Positions 12,081 to 19,632 of a stretch of DNA of 64,000 nt are shown in pieces. The translations under genes were made by a program, and so were the position numbers. Every line of letters begins with the position of its first letter. The first letter of the stretch is position 1. Source of the DNA: Hydrogenophaga sp. PBL-H3 (GTDB taxonomy: Bacteria > Pseudomonadota > Gammaproteobacteria > Burkholderiales > Burkholderiaceae_C); contig NZ_CP044972.1 of the NCBI RefSeq assembly GCF_010104355.1, forward strand, positions 1-64,000, given 5' to 3'. The notes below the pieces were generated by a model. It saw only the letters and a list, made by a program, of their open reading frames with translations. It had not been told where the DNA came from and made no database searches.

Positions 12081-13587
12081 GCTCGATGTCCTCCTTAATC
12101 AGTTCATCCAGCGTTTCCACCAGCGCGTCCATCTGTTGCCAGAACGCGCGGCCATCGGTTTGCCATTGGTCCCAGGTAGAGCGCAGCGATACCGCGTCGC
12201 CATTGCTGTCGGTGGCGATGGCGGCGGCAATGCGCTTCACGTACAGCGGGATCGAGAGGTTGCCCACATTAGCGCCGATTTCGTCCAGAGTGGCGACCTT
12301 GGCGAAACCAGGCGCATCCGCAAAGGTCTTGTAGGCGGTCAGGATGCGCTGTTGATGCTCGGGCTTCAGAAAGCTCTGCGCCCGTTCCCGGGTGACCTCG
12401 TTCACCGCGTCGATGAAGATCACCTTGCCCTTGCGAGCGGCGGCCTTCTTGCGGTTGCAGATAACGATGCACGACTCCATCGGGGAGTTGTAGAACAGGT
12501 TGGGCCCCAGACCGATGACGGCCTCCACCCAGTCCTGCTCAACCATCTTGGCGCGCATGGCCTGCTCTTCATTACGGAACAGCACACCGTGGGGCCAGAG
12601 CACGGCACTACGCCCCTTGGCGGTGAGGCTGGTCAGGATGTGCTGCTGGAAGGCGTAGTCGGCACGGCCCTGCGGCGGCGTACCCAGCGAGTTGCGGCCC
12701 CACTTGTCACTGCTCCAGGCGTCGCGGTTCCACTGCTTGATGGAGTACGGCGGGTTGGCCAGGATCACGTCGAACTGGCCCAGGCGGTCGCCTTCGATGT
12801 GCTTGGGTTCGGCCAGGGTGTCACCCCGGATGATTTCGAAGTCCTCCACCCCGTGCAGAAACAGGTTCATGCGAGCGATGGATGAGGTAATGAGGTTGCG
12901 CTCCTGCCCGTAGAGCTTGAGCGTGCGGTACTCGCCGCCGGAACGCTTCACCTCGTCCAGCGCCGAGATCAGCATGCCGCCGGTGCCGCAGGTGGGGTCG
13001 TAGATGGACTCGCCGGCCTTCGGGGCCAGCAGTTGCGTCATCAGGTGGACGACCGTGCGGTTGGTGTAGAACTCAGCGGCCGTGTGGCCGGAGTCGTCGG
13101 CGAACTTCTTGATCAAGTATTCATAGGCATTACCGAGCTCATCCTCTGGCACGTTGACCACCGACAGCGTCTGGGTCGAGAAGTGCTCGATCAGGTTCTT
13201 CAGCGTTTCGTCTGGCAAACGCTCGCGGTTAGTCCAAGGCGCATCGCCAAATATGCCGTCGAGCAGATCCGGGTTTGCCGTCTCGATCGCGCGCATGGCC
13301 TTTTGGATGGCGGCGCCGACGTTCTTGGGTGCCTGGCGCACATCGTTCCAGTGCGCGCCTTGGGGGATCTGGAATCGGTGGTTCTCGGCGAACTGGGCAT
13401 AGGAGAGGTCGTCGTTGGAGTTGGCCAGCGCCGCCTGGTATTCCTCTTCCCACACATCCGACACGCGCTTGTAGAACAGCAGCGGGAAGATGAACTGCTT
13501 GTAATCGCCCGCGTCGATGAGGCCGCGCAGCAGCACGGCGGCACCCCATAGGTAGCTTTCGAGTTCTTGTTGGCTGATGCGGCTCAT
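12073..13587 (-). CDS. hsdM: Type I DNA methyltransferase subunit HsdM, NPPY type (second copy)
   Basis: 504 residues, full length. The N-terminal helical HsdM domain (about 1-140) is followed by a Rossmann methyltransferase core with the AdoMet-binding motif DPTCGTGGM (about 197-205) and catalytic motif IV NPPY (278-281). The other HsdM in this operon has NPPF. In a described subgroup of type I systems with two HsdM proteins, the NPPY subunit makes N4-methylcytosine and the NPPF subunit N6-methyladenine, so this copy is a candidate m4C subunit. The ATG directly abuts the stop of the small HEPN-like gene (TAGATG) and the 3' end overlaps hsdS by 8 bp. Confidence 0.93.
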   Translation of the reverse strand: MSRISQQELESYLWGAAVLLRGLIDAGDYKQFIFPLLFYKRVSDVWEEEYQAALANSNDDLSYAQFAENHRFQIPQGAHWNDVRQAPKNVGAAIQKAMRAIETANPDLLDGIFGDAPWTNRERLPDETLKNLIEHFSTQTLSVVNVPEDELGNAYEYLIKKFADDSGHTAAEFYTNRTVVHLMTQLLAPKAGESIYDPTCGTGGMLISALDEVKRSGGEYRTLKLYGQERNLITSSIARMNLFLHGVEDFEIIRGDTLAEPKHIEGDRLGQFDVILANPPYSIKQWNRDAWSSDKWGRNSLGTPPQGRADYAFQQHILTSLTAKGRSAVLWPHGVLFRNEEQAMRAKMVEQDWVEAVIGLGPNLFYNSPMESCIVICNRKKAAARKGKVIFIDAVNEVTRERAQSFLKPEHQQRILTAYKTFADAPGFAKVATLDEIGANVGNLSIPLYVKRIAAAIATDSNGDAVSLRSTWDQWQTDGRAFWQQMDALVETLDELIKEDIERG

Positions 13588-14070
13588 CTATGCAGTCTTC
13601 CTTGGCGTTCTTCTCACGATCCGCTTGTAGAGGGATGTCTTGTGTTGCTTGGCAAGGGCCTCCAATAGAGTCGATGCAGCCAGCCAGTCTTCGACTCGTG
13701 GCCTCGCGAAGTCCGCCGAGACCGAAACTTGGGCACCATGAACGATTTGTCCCCTCAAACGAACCGCGCCATCTTGTTTGTTGGCCAACCGAGACCAATG
13801 GGGTATCGCTTGAGCTAGTGACTGCCTCAGCCAGACCGCGACTTCCTGCTTCCATGCGTCCGCGTAGTTGGCATAACCACCATGGAACCCTGCAAAGACC
13901 ACCTCGCGAATATGTTTGGTTGGGCTTGATCCCAAAGCCAAGATTGCGCGACGGACGGACCATTCAAAGTCGATGGCGGCGAGGATCACGGCAATCGTGG
14001 CGCTCTCGTCAGTCAGGAACGAGCGGATACGATCGTGGCGCTGTGTTTGGCTGTCCGATACAAAGAACAT
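13588..14070 (-). CDS. Small HEPN-like protein inside the type I operon
   Basis: About 160 residues from the ATG at 14070, which lies 2 bp after the stop of the first hsdM; a longer frame from 14082 is possible. The protein is largely helical and contains RLRGQIVHG near residues 104-112, matching the Rx4-6H motif of HEPN ribonuclease-type domains (R106, H111). HEPN proteins are often linked to restriction-modification loci and can act as RNA-cleaving toxins. Here the gene is wedged between two hsdM genes with no spacing, so it must be co-transcribed. The HEPN call rests on the motif, helicity and context only. Confidence 0.6.
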   Translation of the reverse strand: MFFVSDSQTQRHDRIRSFLTDESATIAVILAAIDFEWSVRRAILALGSSPTKHIREVVFAGFHGGYANYADAWKQEVAVWLRQSLAQAIPHWSRLANKQDGAVRLRGQIVHGAQVSVSADFARPRVEDWLAASTLLEALAKQHKTSLYKRIVRRTPRKTA

Positions 14071-14072
14071 GA

Positions 14073-15569
14073 CTACACCCACCCCCCTTGTGTCATGACC
14101 TGAGCGAGGCGCTCTTCTGCCTCACGACAGCGGGTCAGCGCTTCCTTGAACGCCGCAATGGCGTCGGGCAGCGGTGGGATGTCTTCCTGTAGCGGTGGCA
14201 TCACGTAGCGCGAAATATTCAACGTCCAGTCCTCGGCCTTGATCTCGTCGAGGCTGACCACCCGGGCCGCGTCCTGCACGTCGGCAAAGCCGCGATACCA
14301 GCCGAGCATCTTGGCGGCGTGCTCGGGCTCCAGATAGTTCTGCGCGCGCCCCCGGCGGAACAGGCGCGACGCATCGGCGATCAGCACCTTCTTCTTGTGC
14401 TTGACCGGCTTGCGCTTGCGCAGGACCAGGATGCACGCTGCCAGGCCGGTGCCGTAGAACAGGTTGGGTGCCAGCCCGATCACGGCTTCGACCAGATCCA
14501 TCTCCAGCAGTTTCTGCCGGATGCCGCCTTCCACACCCTTGCGGAAAAGGGCTCCCTGGGGCAGCACGACGGCCATTCGCCCACTGACGTCCGCCATGGA
14601 CTTGACCATGTGCTGCACCCAGGCGAAGTCTCCGCTGGAAGAGGGTGGCAGGCCGGCAAAGTTGCGGCCGAAGGGATCGTTCAGCCACAGGTCCTCGCCC
14701 CACTTTTCCAGTGAGAACGGGGGATTGGCGATCACGCAGTCGAACGTGGCTAGACGGTCGACTTCGAAGAAGGCTGGGTTGCGCAGCGTGTCGCCGCGCA
14801 CCACCTGGAAGTCCTCGATGCCGTGGAGGAACAGGTTCATCCGCGCGATAGATGAAGTAGTGAGGTTCTTCTCCTGTCCATACAGTTTGCCCCAGAGCCG
14901 CTTCACATCGCCATGCTGCTCCTTCACGTGCTGTACGGCGGCCAGCAACATGCCGCCAGTGCCGCAGGCCGGGTCATAGATGGTCTCGGCTTCCTTGGGA
15001 TCGAGCATGTCGATCATCAGCCGCACGACGCTGCGAGGGGTGTAGAACTCGCCGGCCTTCTTATTGGTGGCGTCGGCGAACTTCTTGATCAGGTATTCGT
15101 AGGCGTCGCCCAGCAAGTCTGAGTCGACGTTATGGTTGTCGAGGGGCAATGCTGAAAAATGCTCGATCAAGTCCTTGAGCAGCGCGTCTGAAAGGCGCTC
15201 TTTGTTGGACCACTGCGCGTCGCCAAACACGCCATACAAAGAGTCAGGGTTTGCCTTTTCGATCTCGCGCATGGCGCGCTGCAGCGCGGCGCCGACGTTG
15301 GTTGGCTTTGCTCGCACGTCCACCCAATGGCAGTCCTCCGGAATCTGGAAGCGGTGCGACTCAGGAAACCAGGCAAGCTGTTCGTCACCTGTGTCTTCGA
15401 CGATTTCCTGGTACTCCTCGTCCCAGACGTCACAGACGCGCTTGAAAAACAGCAACGGGAAGATGAAGGTCTTGAAGTCGGCAGCGTCCACGGGGCCGCG
15501 CAAGATGTTGGCGGACTCCCAAAGATGGGATTCAAGGTTGGATAGGCTGACTACAGGGTTGGAACTCAT
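14073..15569 (-). CDS. hsdM: Type I DNA methyltransferase subunit HsdM, NPPF type (first copy)
   Basis: About 498 residues from the ATG at 15569; a GTG at 15584 in the same frame would add five residues. The N-terminal HsdM domain is followed by the AdoMet motif DPACGTGGM (about 199-207) and motif IV NPPF (about 282-285), the usual m6A-type signature. It is clearly homologous to the second HsdM along its whole length (shared blocks such as FIFPLLF, YEYLIKKFAD, TSSIARMNLFLHG) but distinctly diverged, so this is not a recent duplication. It is the first gene of the operon hsdM-HEPN-hsdM-hsdS-hsdR. Both copies look active. Confidence 0.93.
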   Translation of the reverse strand: MSSNPVVSLSNLESHLWESANILRGPVDAADFKTFIFPLLFFKRVCDVWDEEYQEIVEDTGDEQLAWFPESHRFQIPEDCHWVDVRAKPTNVGAALQRAMREIEKANPDSLYGVFGDAQWSNKERLSDALLKDLIEHFSALPLDNHNVDSDLLGDAYEYLIKKFADATNKKAGEFYTPRSVVRLMIDMLDPKEAETIYDPACGTGGMLLAAVQHVKEQHGDVKRLWGKLYGQEKNLTTSSIARMNLFLHGIEDFQVVRGDTLRNPAFFEVDRLATFDCVIANPPFSLEKWGEDLWLNDPFGRNFAGLPPSSSGDFAWVQHMVKSMADVSGRMAVVLPQGALFRKGVEGGIRQKLLEMDLVEAVIGLAPNLFYGTGLAACILVLRKRKPVKHKKKVLIADASRLFRRGRAQNYLEPEHAAKMLGWYRGFADVQDAARVVSLDEIKAEDWTLNISRYVMPPLQEDIPPLPDAIAAFKEALTRCREAEERLAQVMTQGGWV

Positions 15570-15832
15570 TGCCGATTGCTGCACCTTCTAGGGAGCACAG
15601 TCGCCCCGCCCAGCGCAGGATGCCCAGTTCTCCCCAGAAGGCAGTCTATCGAAAAGGAAGTGCCTGGCAACGAGGGGCGAAGGTGCTCGATTCCGGGCCG
15701 GACCGCGCCATTGTTGGGGTTGCGTAGGCCGCAACCCAGCCCAAACGATCAAGGCCGGGTTTGCGAGTCGGCACTCGGAACAACGACGGGTAGGCAGCGG
15801 TCGTACCGCAGCCGCCGCGCTTGGATAGATGA

Positions 15833-16177
15833 CTACTCGGCTGTCCGTGGCATCGCTTCTCTCGCATCAGGTGAATCCCGGTAAAGCCTCAGAAACCTGA
15901 ACATCTTTGGCCATTCCTCACGTGGCTTGAAGACTATGGCGACTTCTTGGTTGTTAAGCGCGGATTCAGAAATGACCACGTGGTCAGCCACCTGTTTCGC
16001 ATTTGCAAACTCTTTGGCGTTCACTTTGCAAACCGCCTTGAAGAACGGGCCGCTTAGCCATTCTTGAACCTCAGGCTCATTCTGAAATCTGAGGTATCCG
16101 GCAAGGGAAGCGTGCGCAACAGCGACCATCGCGAATCCCAGTGGAACGTCTTCTCGAATGAGGATGTACATCTTCAT
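15833..16177 (-). CDS. PTH2-like (peptidyl-tRNA hydrolase 2 fold) protein
   Basis: About 114 residues from the ATG at 16177. The N-terminus MKMYILIREDVPLGFAM followed by VAVAHASLAGYLRF matches the PTH2 family pattern (a basic/acidic loop, then a VAHASL helix), and the middle has a VNAKEF segment. Archaeal/eukaryotic-type Pth2 releases tRNA from peptidyl-tRNA; bacterial stand-alone homologues are mostly uncharacterised. It lies about 260 bp upstream of the first hsdM on the same strand, so it may or may not be part of the defence operon. Function is inferred from sequence pattern only. Confidence 0.6.
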   Translation of the reverse strand: MKMYILIREDVPLGFAMVAVAHASLAGYLRFQNEPEVQEWLSGPFFKAVCKVNAKEFANAKQVADHVVISESALNNQEVAIVFKPREEWPKMFRFLRLYRDSPDAREAMPRTAE

Positions 16178-16249
16178 TAACTCTGCTCTCGCGATCACGG
16201 GATTGAGAAGGTCTCAAACGGGGCTTTGAAAAGGTGTCCACTGACCAAA

Positions 16250-16681
16250 CTACTGTTGGAGCCGACCGATCTCTTCCAGCGCAAGCTCCAGAAAATGTTG
16301 CTCGCGCTCACCTTTGCTCATAGCGGCGACAGCAGGAGTGAAGAAATCCAGCAGGAAATCAACACCGGTGAACCCTCCCAGTGACTTGTGCCTAGTACGC
16401 AGGAAATCCCAGACGAAAATATCGGCAGTTTGGTGGAGCTTGAACAGCTCGCAGAGCTCCAAAAGCATCGGCTGATTCAGGCGCTTGTCCAGTTGGAACG
16501 CTGGGTATCCCTCTCCGTTCAGGCCAACTCTGGCGCTCACCAGAGGCACCTGTGGCCGACCTGATTGGTTCCCACCGGCCTGCAACCGCACTAAACGTTC
16601 CTTGAACTCTGCGAAGCTCAGTGGAACGTAGCAGGCCGGAGATGCTGCTTCATCGACTCCATGATTTACCGCGTGGGTCAT
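16250..16681 (-). CDS. Hypothetical protein
   Basis: About 143 residues from an ATG at 16681 (MTHAVNHGVDEAAS); the open frame extends to 16744. Not recognised. It has coding-like composition with a hydrophobic helical middle (LLELCELFKLH, VDFLLDFFTPAVAAM) and no signal peptide or known motif. It lies 72 bp upstream of the PTH2-like gene on the same strand and may share its transcript. Confidence 0.55.
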   Translation of the reverse strand: MTHAVNHGVDEAASPACYVPLSFAEFKERLVRLQAGGNQSGRPQVPLVSARVGLNGEGYPAFQLDKRLNQPMLLELCELFKLHQTADIFVWDFLRTRHKSLGGFTGVDFLLDFFTPAVAAMSKGEREQHFLELALEEIGRLQQ

Positions 16682-16892
16682 AGGTCCACCGCCACTGAGT
16701 CGGAAGAGGCAAGGGCCGATCTGCCTGTTGGATGTTCGCCGCATGTTCGGCCCTCATGATCGTTCCTACAAATCGCCCCGGAGCTGACCGCGAGCGCGTC
16801 AGCACGCCTCGACGATGCGCGTTGGCGTTGTTGATTCAGTTCCGCCTCCCACCACCGAAGCTGTGGCAATGGTCCCGAGGATGAGTGTCGGA

Positions 16893-17702
16893 TCATTGAA
16901 TCGCGCGCGAGTAAGTTCGTTCATGCTCGTGGACTGGCAGTTTCAGAATTTGGCGCAAGCGTCGGACCGCCGACCAGCTTTGTGGGCCGCACCACCAGCT
17001 TGCCCAGAAGGTCAGCCCAAAGGTCAACCATGCAATGCCTAATGGGATCATTGCAGGCGTCGCACCCTGCGCTAACAACTGCTGGGCACCTCCGAAAGTC
17101 AACACTGCTAAGGCGATACCCGAGGGAATCAAGATCATCAGCAGAAGTGACTTTGTCACCCAGTGGTGGTCTGAGATCAGCAACTCGCCATCAGCAGGCC
17201 GACCCATTCGCCAGATCCGGATAGGCACCGAGAGCAGACCTCCATTTTTTTCACCGGGCAAGGGTGCTGCACCCCACCAAACCGTCAAACAGCTCAGGAG
17301 TGAGCGAAGTTCGTTTGTCGTTATTTGTCCCGTTGCCACCGTCTCGCGGAGTCGCCGGTACCACTGGGTATTGACGTCGACTCCGAACTCCACCACTGCG
17401 GAACATCGGGTCAAGAGCTGGATTACCTGTGCTTCTTCGCTTGGTTCGACACATTCCTGAAGTAGCGCTCGACACAGCGCGCGAAGCTTCCAGCAGTGCC
17501 ATGGCCGGTTGATCCAAGTCGAGATGTTGAGCTTCAGGTCGCGAGCCACGGTGATTTGCCAGTAACTGCCTCGCATGGCATCTGCCAAGCAATCCAATCC
17601 GCCCTTAAAAGACTCCCCCCTGCGCCCGCCTTCAGGCATCGAACTCACGGCGATCGCCAACGCTGCGAGTAGCCGCGCGTCGTCGTTATTCGGGGACGCC
17701 AC
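16893..17702 (-). CDS. Hypothetical membrane protein with two C-terminal transmembrane helices
   Basis: About 269 residues from a GTG at 17702, which gives a 17-bp overlap with the upstream XRE gene; an open frame to 17942 is mostly a frame-shifted shadow of that gene. The N-terminal about 180 residues are soluble with several Trp and Cys. Two adjacent apolar helices follow, SLLLMILIPSGIALAVL and AMIPLGIAWLTFGLTFW, then a short basic tail, so the C-terminal region is a membrane hairpin. The family is not recognised. The overlap implies co-expression with the XRE regulator. Confidence 0.6.
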   Translation of the reverse strand: MASPNNDDARLLAALAIAVSSMPEGGRRGESFKGGLDCLADAMRGSYWQITVARDLKLNISTWINRPWHCWKLRALCRALLQECVEPSEEAQVIQLLTRCSAVVEFGVDVNTQWYRRLRETVATGQITTNELRSLLSCLTVWWGAAPLPGEKNGGLLSVPIRIWRMGRPADGELLISDHHWVTKSLLLMILIPSGIALAVLTFGGAQQLLAQGATPAMIPLGIAWLTFGLTFWASWWCGPQSWSAVRRLRQILKLPVHEHERTYSRAIQ

Positions 17703-18168
17703 CGACGGCTCCGTGCAGGGCTTCCAACGCTGACCTGACCTCTTTTCGCAGTTCGGGAACAACCGAGGGCTCCACCGCAGCTCGAAGTCGAAGTTCACTG
17801 AACACGAACCAGGCCGCCTCAACAAGCCCTTCATCAGAGACGTGCAGTGAGGAAGACATGCATTCGTGTTTAACCCATGCCAGTGCCGAAGCAAACTGTC
17901 GACGTGCTTCCACCGTTCCCAGCGAAGGGATGCCAAACGCAACGTAACTGCCGTCGACCCCTGCGGCTTCGAGCATGCACAGCTGATCTGCCCGGGGCGA
18001 GTTCGTCCCGCTTTCGTAGGTCAACACCGACAGCTTTGTGACGTCCATACGGGCAGCGAATTTGGACTGACTTTCTCCGATGCTTTCTCGAACCGCTCGC
18101 AGACGGCGGCCAATCGCAACTCGAGCATCCGAGATTGAGCTTGCGTCAGAGGGCCGACTTTTTTTCAT
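17686..18168 (-). CDS. XRE-family helix-turn-helix transcriptional regulator
   Basis: 160 residues. An XRE/Cro-like HTH covers about 15-70 (IGRRLRAVRESIGESQSKFA, then a YESGTNSPRADQL helix), typical of phage and defence-island repressors. The C-terminal half is helical and unassigned. It is divergent from the gp16-like regulator at 18213; between them is a perfect inverted repeat at 18186..18205, a likely operator. The downstream membrane protein overlaps it. It may control the left cargo or the transposition genes; the sequence does not say which. Confidence 0.82.
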   Translation of the reverse strand: MKKSRPSDASSISDARVAIGRRLRAVRESIGESQSKFAARMDVTKLSVLTYESGTNSPRADQLCMLEAAGVDGSYVAFGIPSLGTVEARRQFASALAWVKHECMSSSLHVSDEGLVEAAWFVFSELRLRAAVEPSVVPELRKEVRSALEALHGAVGGVPE

Positions 18169-18185
18169 GGATCACCAGTGCAGGT

Positions 18186-18205
18186 TGGTATAAAAAACTA
18201 TACCA
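18186..18205. promoter_or_regulatory. Perfect inverted-repeat operator between divergent regulators
   Basis: Arms TGGTATA and TATACCA around a 6-nt A-rich spacer. It sits 17 bp from the XRE gene start and 7 bp from the gp16-like gene start, so a bound repressor would cover both promoter/start regions. The TATA-rich half-sites could also supply -10 elements in both directions. Confidence 0.75.
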
Positions 18206-18212
18206 TTGAAAC

Positions 18213-18485
18213 ATGCTCTCGCATTCGCTCTACTTCGATCAAATTCCAGAGGACGCTCTGGAACAGGCTCGACGGCACTTCTTTGACAAGGGGGAAAGTG
18301 TCGCTGACTGGGCGCGCTCGCGCGGCTTCAGCGTCCAGTTGACCTATTCAGTACTGAACGGGCGACTACGAGCAAGAAGGGGCGAATCGCACCGAATCGC
18401 GGTCGCTTTGGGCTTGAAGCCCGGCGATGGACAGAGGCTAGCCGCTCATGGCCAGCCCACCCATGGAGATTTGCCCATGAAATAA
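18213..18485 (+). CDS. BcepMu gp16-like small DNA-binding protein
   Basis: 90 residues. The block GESVADWARSRGFSVQLTYSVLNGR followed by RRGESHRIAVALGLKPG (about 27-74) matches the small HTH proteins of the phage BcepMu gp16 family, which occur near early regulators of Mu-like phages and mobile elements. Such proteins are presumed regulators; no target is established. It diverges from the XRE gene across the 18186..18205 operator. Its stop at 18483..18485 overlaps the terminator of a minus-strand RNA candidate. The phage-like regulator next to transposase genes suggests it was recruited from a prophage. Confidence 0.72.
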   Translation: MLSHSLYFDQIPEDALEQARRHFFDKGESVADWARSRGFSVQLTYSVLNGRLRARRGESHRIAVALGLKPGDGQRLAAHGQPTHGDLPMK

Positions 18486-18519
18486 AAAACGCCGATCAAT
18501 CTTTCGACTGACCGGCGTT
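18482..18519 (-). terminator. Rho-independent terminator, minus strand
   Basis: Stem arms AACGCCGGTCAGTC and GATTGATCGGCGTT on the minus strand, GAAA loop, then TTTTATT. It overlaps the last codons of the plus-strand gp16-like gene, so it also separates that gene from antisense transcription. Confidence 0.8.
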
Positions 18520-18546
18520 CCGCCGGGAGATACCCAACGGTTTGGC
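18482..18546 (-). ncRNA. Candidate small structured RNA on the minus strand
   Basis: A minus-strand promoter-like pair (18553..18581) is followed by about 65 nt ending in a near-ideal intrinsic terminator. Read on the minus strand, 18519..18488 forms a 14-bp stem closed by a GAAA tetraloop and followed by a T-run. Two of the pairs are G-U in the minus-strand RNA but would be A-C mismatches in a plus-strand RNA, which assigns the strand. A second, mutually exclusive hairpin (CCGGCG-GAA-CGCCGG, 18526..18512) overlaps it. Upstream, GTATCTC is complementary to the GAGATAC that overlaps the -10 region. I do not recognise a known RNA family. Confidence 0.58.
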
Positions 18547-18552
18547 GACTTA

Positions 18553-18581
18553 AGTATCTCTCAGGGGCGTGTTCCGGTCAA
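18553..18581 (-). promoter_or_regulatory. Sigma-70-like promoter for the minus-strand RNA
   Basis: On the minus strand, TTGACC (18581..18576), a 17-bp spacer and GATACT (18558..18553). The expected start is near 18546. The -35 matches five of six consensus bases and the -10 four of six. Confidence 0.5.
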
Positions 18582-18939
18582 GCCACCGTGTCCGAGCGTT
18601 TTTGCTCGGCAGGTCAATGCCTTTGGGAGATCACATGGATACGTCAACTGCGCAGGCTTCGGCCCGCGCGCCTTCCCCTTCATCGCTCACACGCTGCCTT
18701 TGCAGTATTGCTTCCTATCCGAGTGGATCCAAATCTCGGCCGGAACCACAAGTCCGATTGACAACGGCACCGAGTTGGGCAGGGCCACAGGCCCACCGGA
18801 CGAGTAGTTGCGCGCAAAGAAAAATGCCCGCTCCGACGCGGATCCGGTACGCGATGGCCAGCTCCAATGCAGTCCTTTCTGCCACCTGTGCTTTGCTGAC
18901 CACTACCACCGGCAGCTTGCCGCGTAGAACGGCGCGGCG
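18582..18939. other. Intergenic region upstream of tnsA
   Basis: About 360 bp with no supported gene. Several short open frames overlap on both strands. A plus-strand frame stays open from 18481 to 18786 but has no usable start codon before its last third. No terminal repeat of the transposon occurs here, so this is not an inner transposon end. The promoter of the tns operon should lie here, but I see no clear -35/-10 pair. Confidence 0.5.
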
Positions 18940-19632
18940 ATGAAGCGCGCACTCGGAGCAACTGAACAGCTACCAGGTACGGGACGTGCTCGAAAAGTCG
19001 TCACGCGCAGGGGAAAGAAGATTCGCGGCAAGTTTCCAAGCAAAAAGCTAGGAAAGATTGTTGAGTGGGAATCTCTGATCGAACGAGACGCGATCCTCAT
19101 GATGGAGTACCACCCCGCTGTCCTCCGTTACCAAGAACAACCAAGTGAGGAGACCTACTACGACGCAAGTGGTAACGCCAGGCGTTGCTACCCCGACTTT
19201 TCCTGTGACCTCGCTTCCGGGAAAACCATTCTCTTGGAAATCAAATCCGCAAAAGAGCTGGACCATGACAAAAAGATGCAGCGCAAGCTCGGCCAGATTG
19301 CACTTTCGTTTGCTCGACAAGGCCGTCCCTACCGTGTTCTGACGGATAAAGAGATTCGCAGGCAGCCACTGCACGCAAATCTCCTGCGACTGCACGACGC
19401 ACACCGGGCGACCTTGCCTCACACGTCGGAACCTCACCTTCCAATTTCCGTTGCGCGAAATTCGGCCCATGTCTTGGGAACGTGGGCGGAAATGCTCGGA
19501 AGCGAGACGATCGCCTTGGGCCACATCGCGCGGGGTCGCTTGCGCACAGACCTTGAATTGGCGCTTACCTCCGAAAGTCTTGTGTGGATGCCTAGCTATA
19601 CGGAGGCTGGTGATGGTTCGTTTTCACTTTAA
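18940..19632 (+). CDS. tnsA: TnsA-like transposon endonuclease
   Basis: TnsA makes the 5'-strand cuts at the ends of Tn7-like elements, allowing cut-and-paste movement together with TnsB. The 230-residue product has the restriction-like active site: acidic residues in VEWESLIERD (about 41-50), D86 in CYPDFSCD, and E100-I-K102 in LLEIKSAKEL. The N-terminus is basic (TRRGKKIRGKFPSKK), as in other TnsA proteins. It is the first gene of a five-gene operon, and its end overlaps tnsB by 20 bp. Its presence separates this element from Tn5053-type transposons, which lack TnsA and move replicatively. Confidence 0.9.
   Translation: MKRALGATEQLPGTGRARKVVTRRGKKIRGKFPSKKLGKIVEWESLIERDAILMMEYHPAVLRYQEQPSEETYYDASGNARRCYPDFSCDLASGKTILLEIKSAKELDHDKKMQRKLGQIALSFARQGRPYRVLTDKEIRRQPLHANLLRLHDAHRATLPHTSEPHLPISVARNSAHVLGTWAEMLGSETIALGHIARGRLRTDLELALTSESLVWMPSYTEAGDGSFSL

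Noticed and set aside
16893..17942. 349-residue version of the membrane protein
   Set aside because: The first 80 residues are a shadow of the XRE gene; the GTG at 17702 fits better.
18481..18786. Plus-strand open frame before tnsA with protein-like text (NCAGFGPRAFPFIAH)
   Set aside because: No ATG, GTG or TTG in the first two thirds, no ribosome site and no recognised family; possibly an old fragment.
18569..18943. 124-residue plus-strand open frame before tnsA
   Set aside because: Ser/Pro/Arg-rich shadow-like composition and no homologous pattern; overlaps other equally weak frames.
19451..19612. N-terminal extension of tnsB
   Set aside because: This stretch is a frame-shifted shadow of tnsA; the ATG at 19613 has a good ribosome site.
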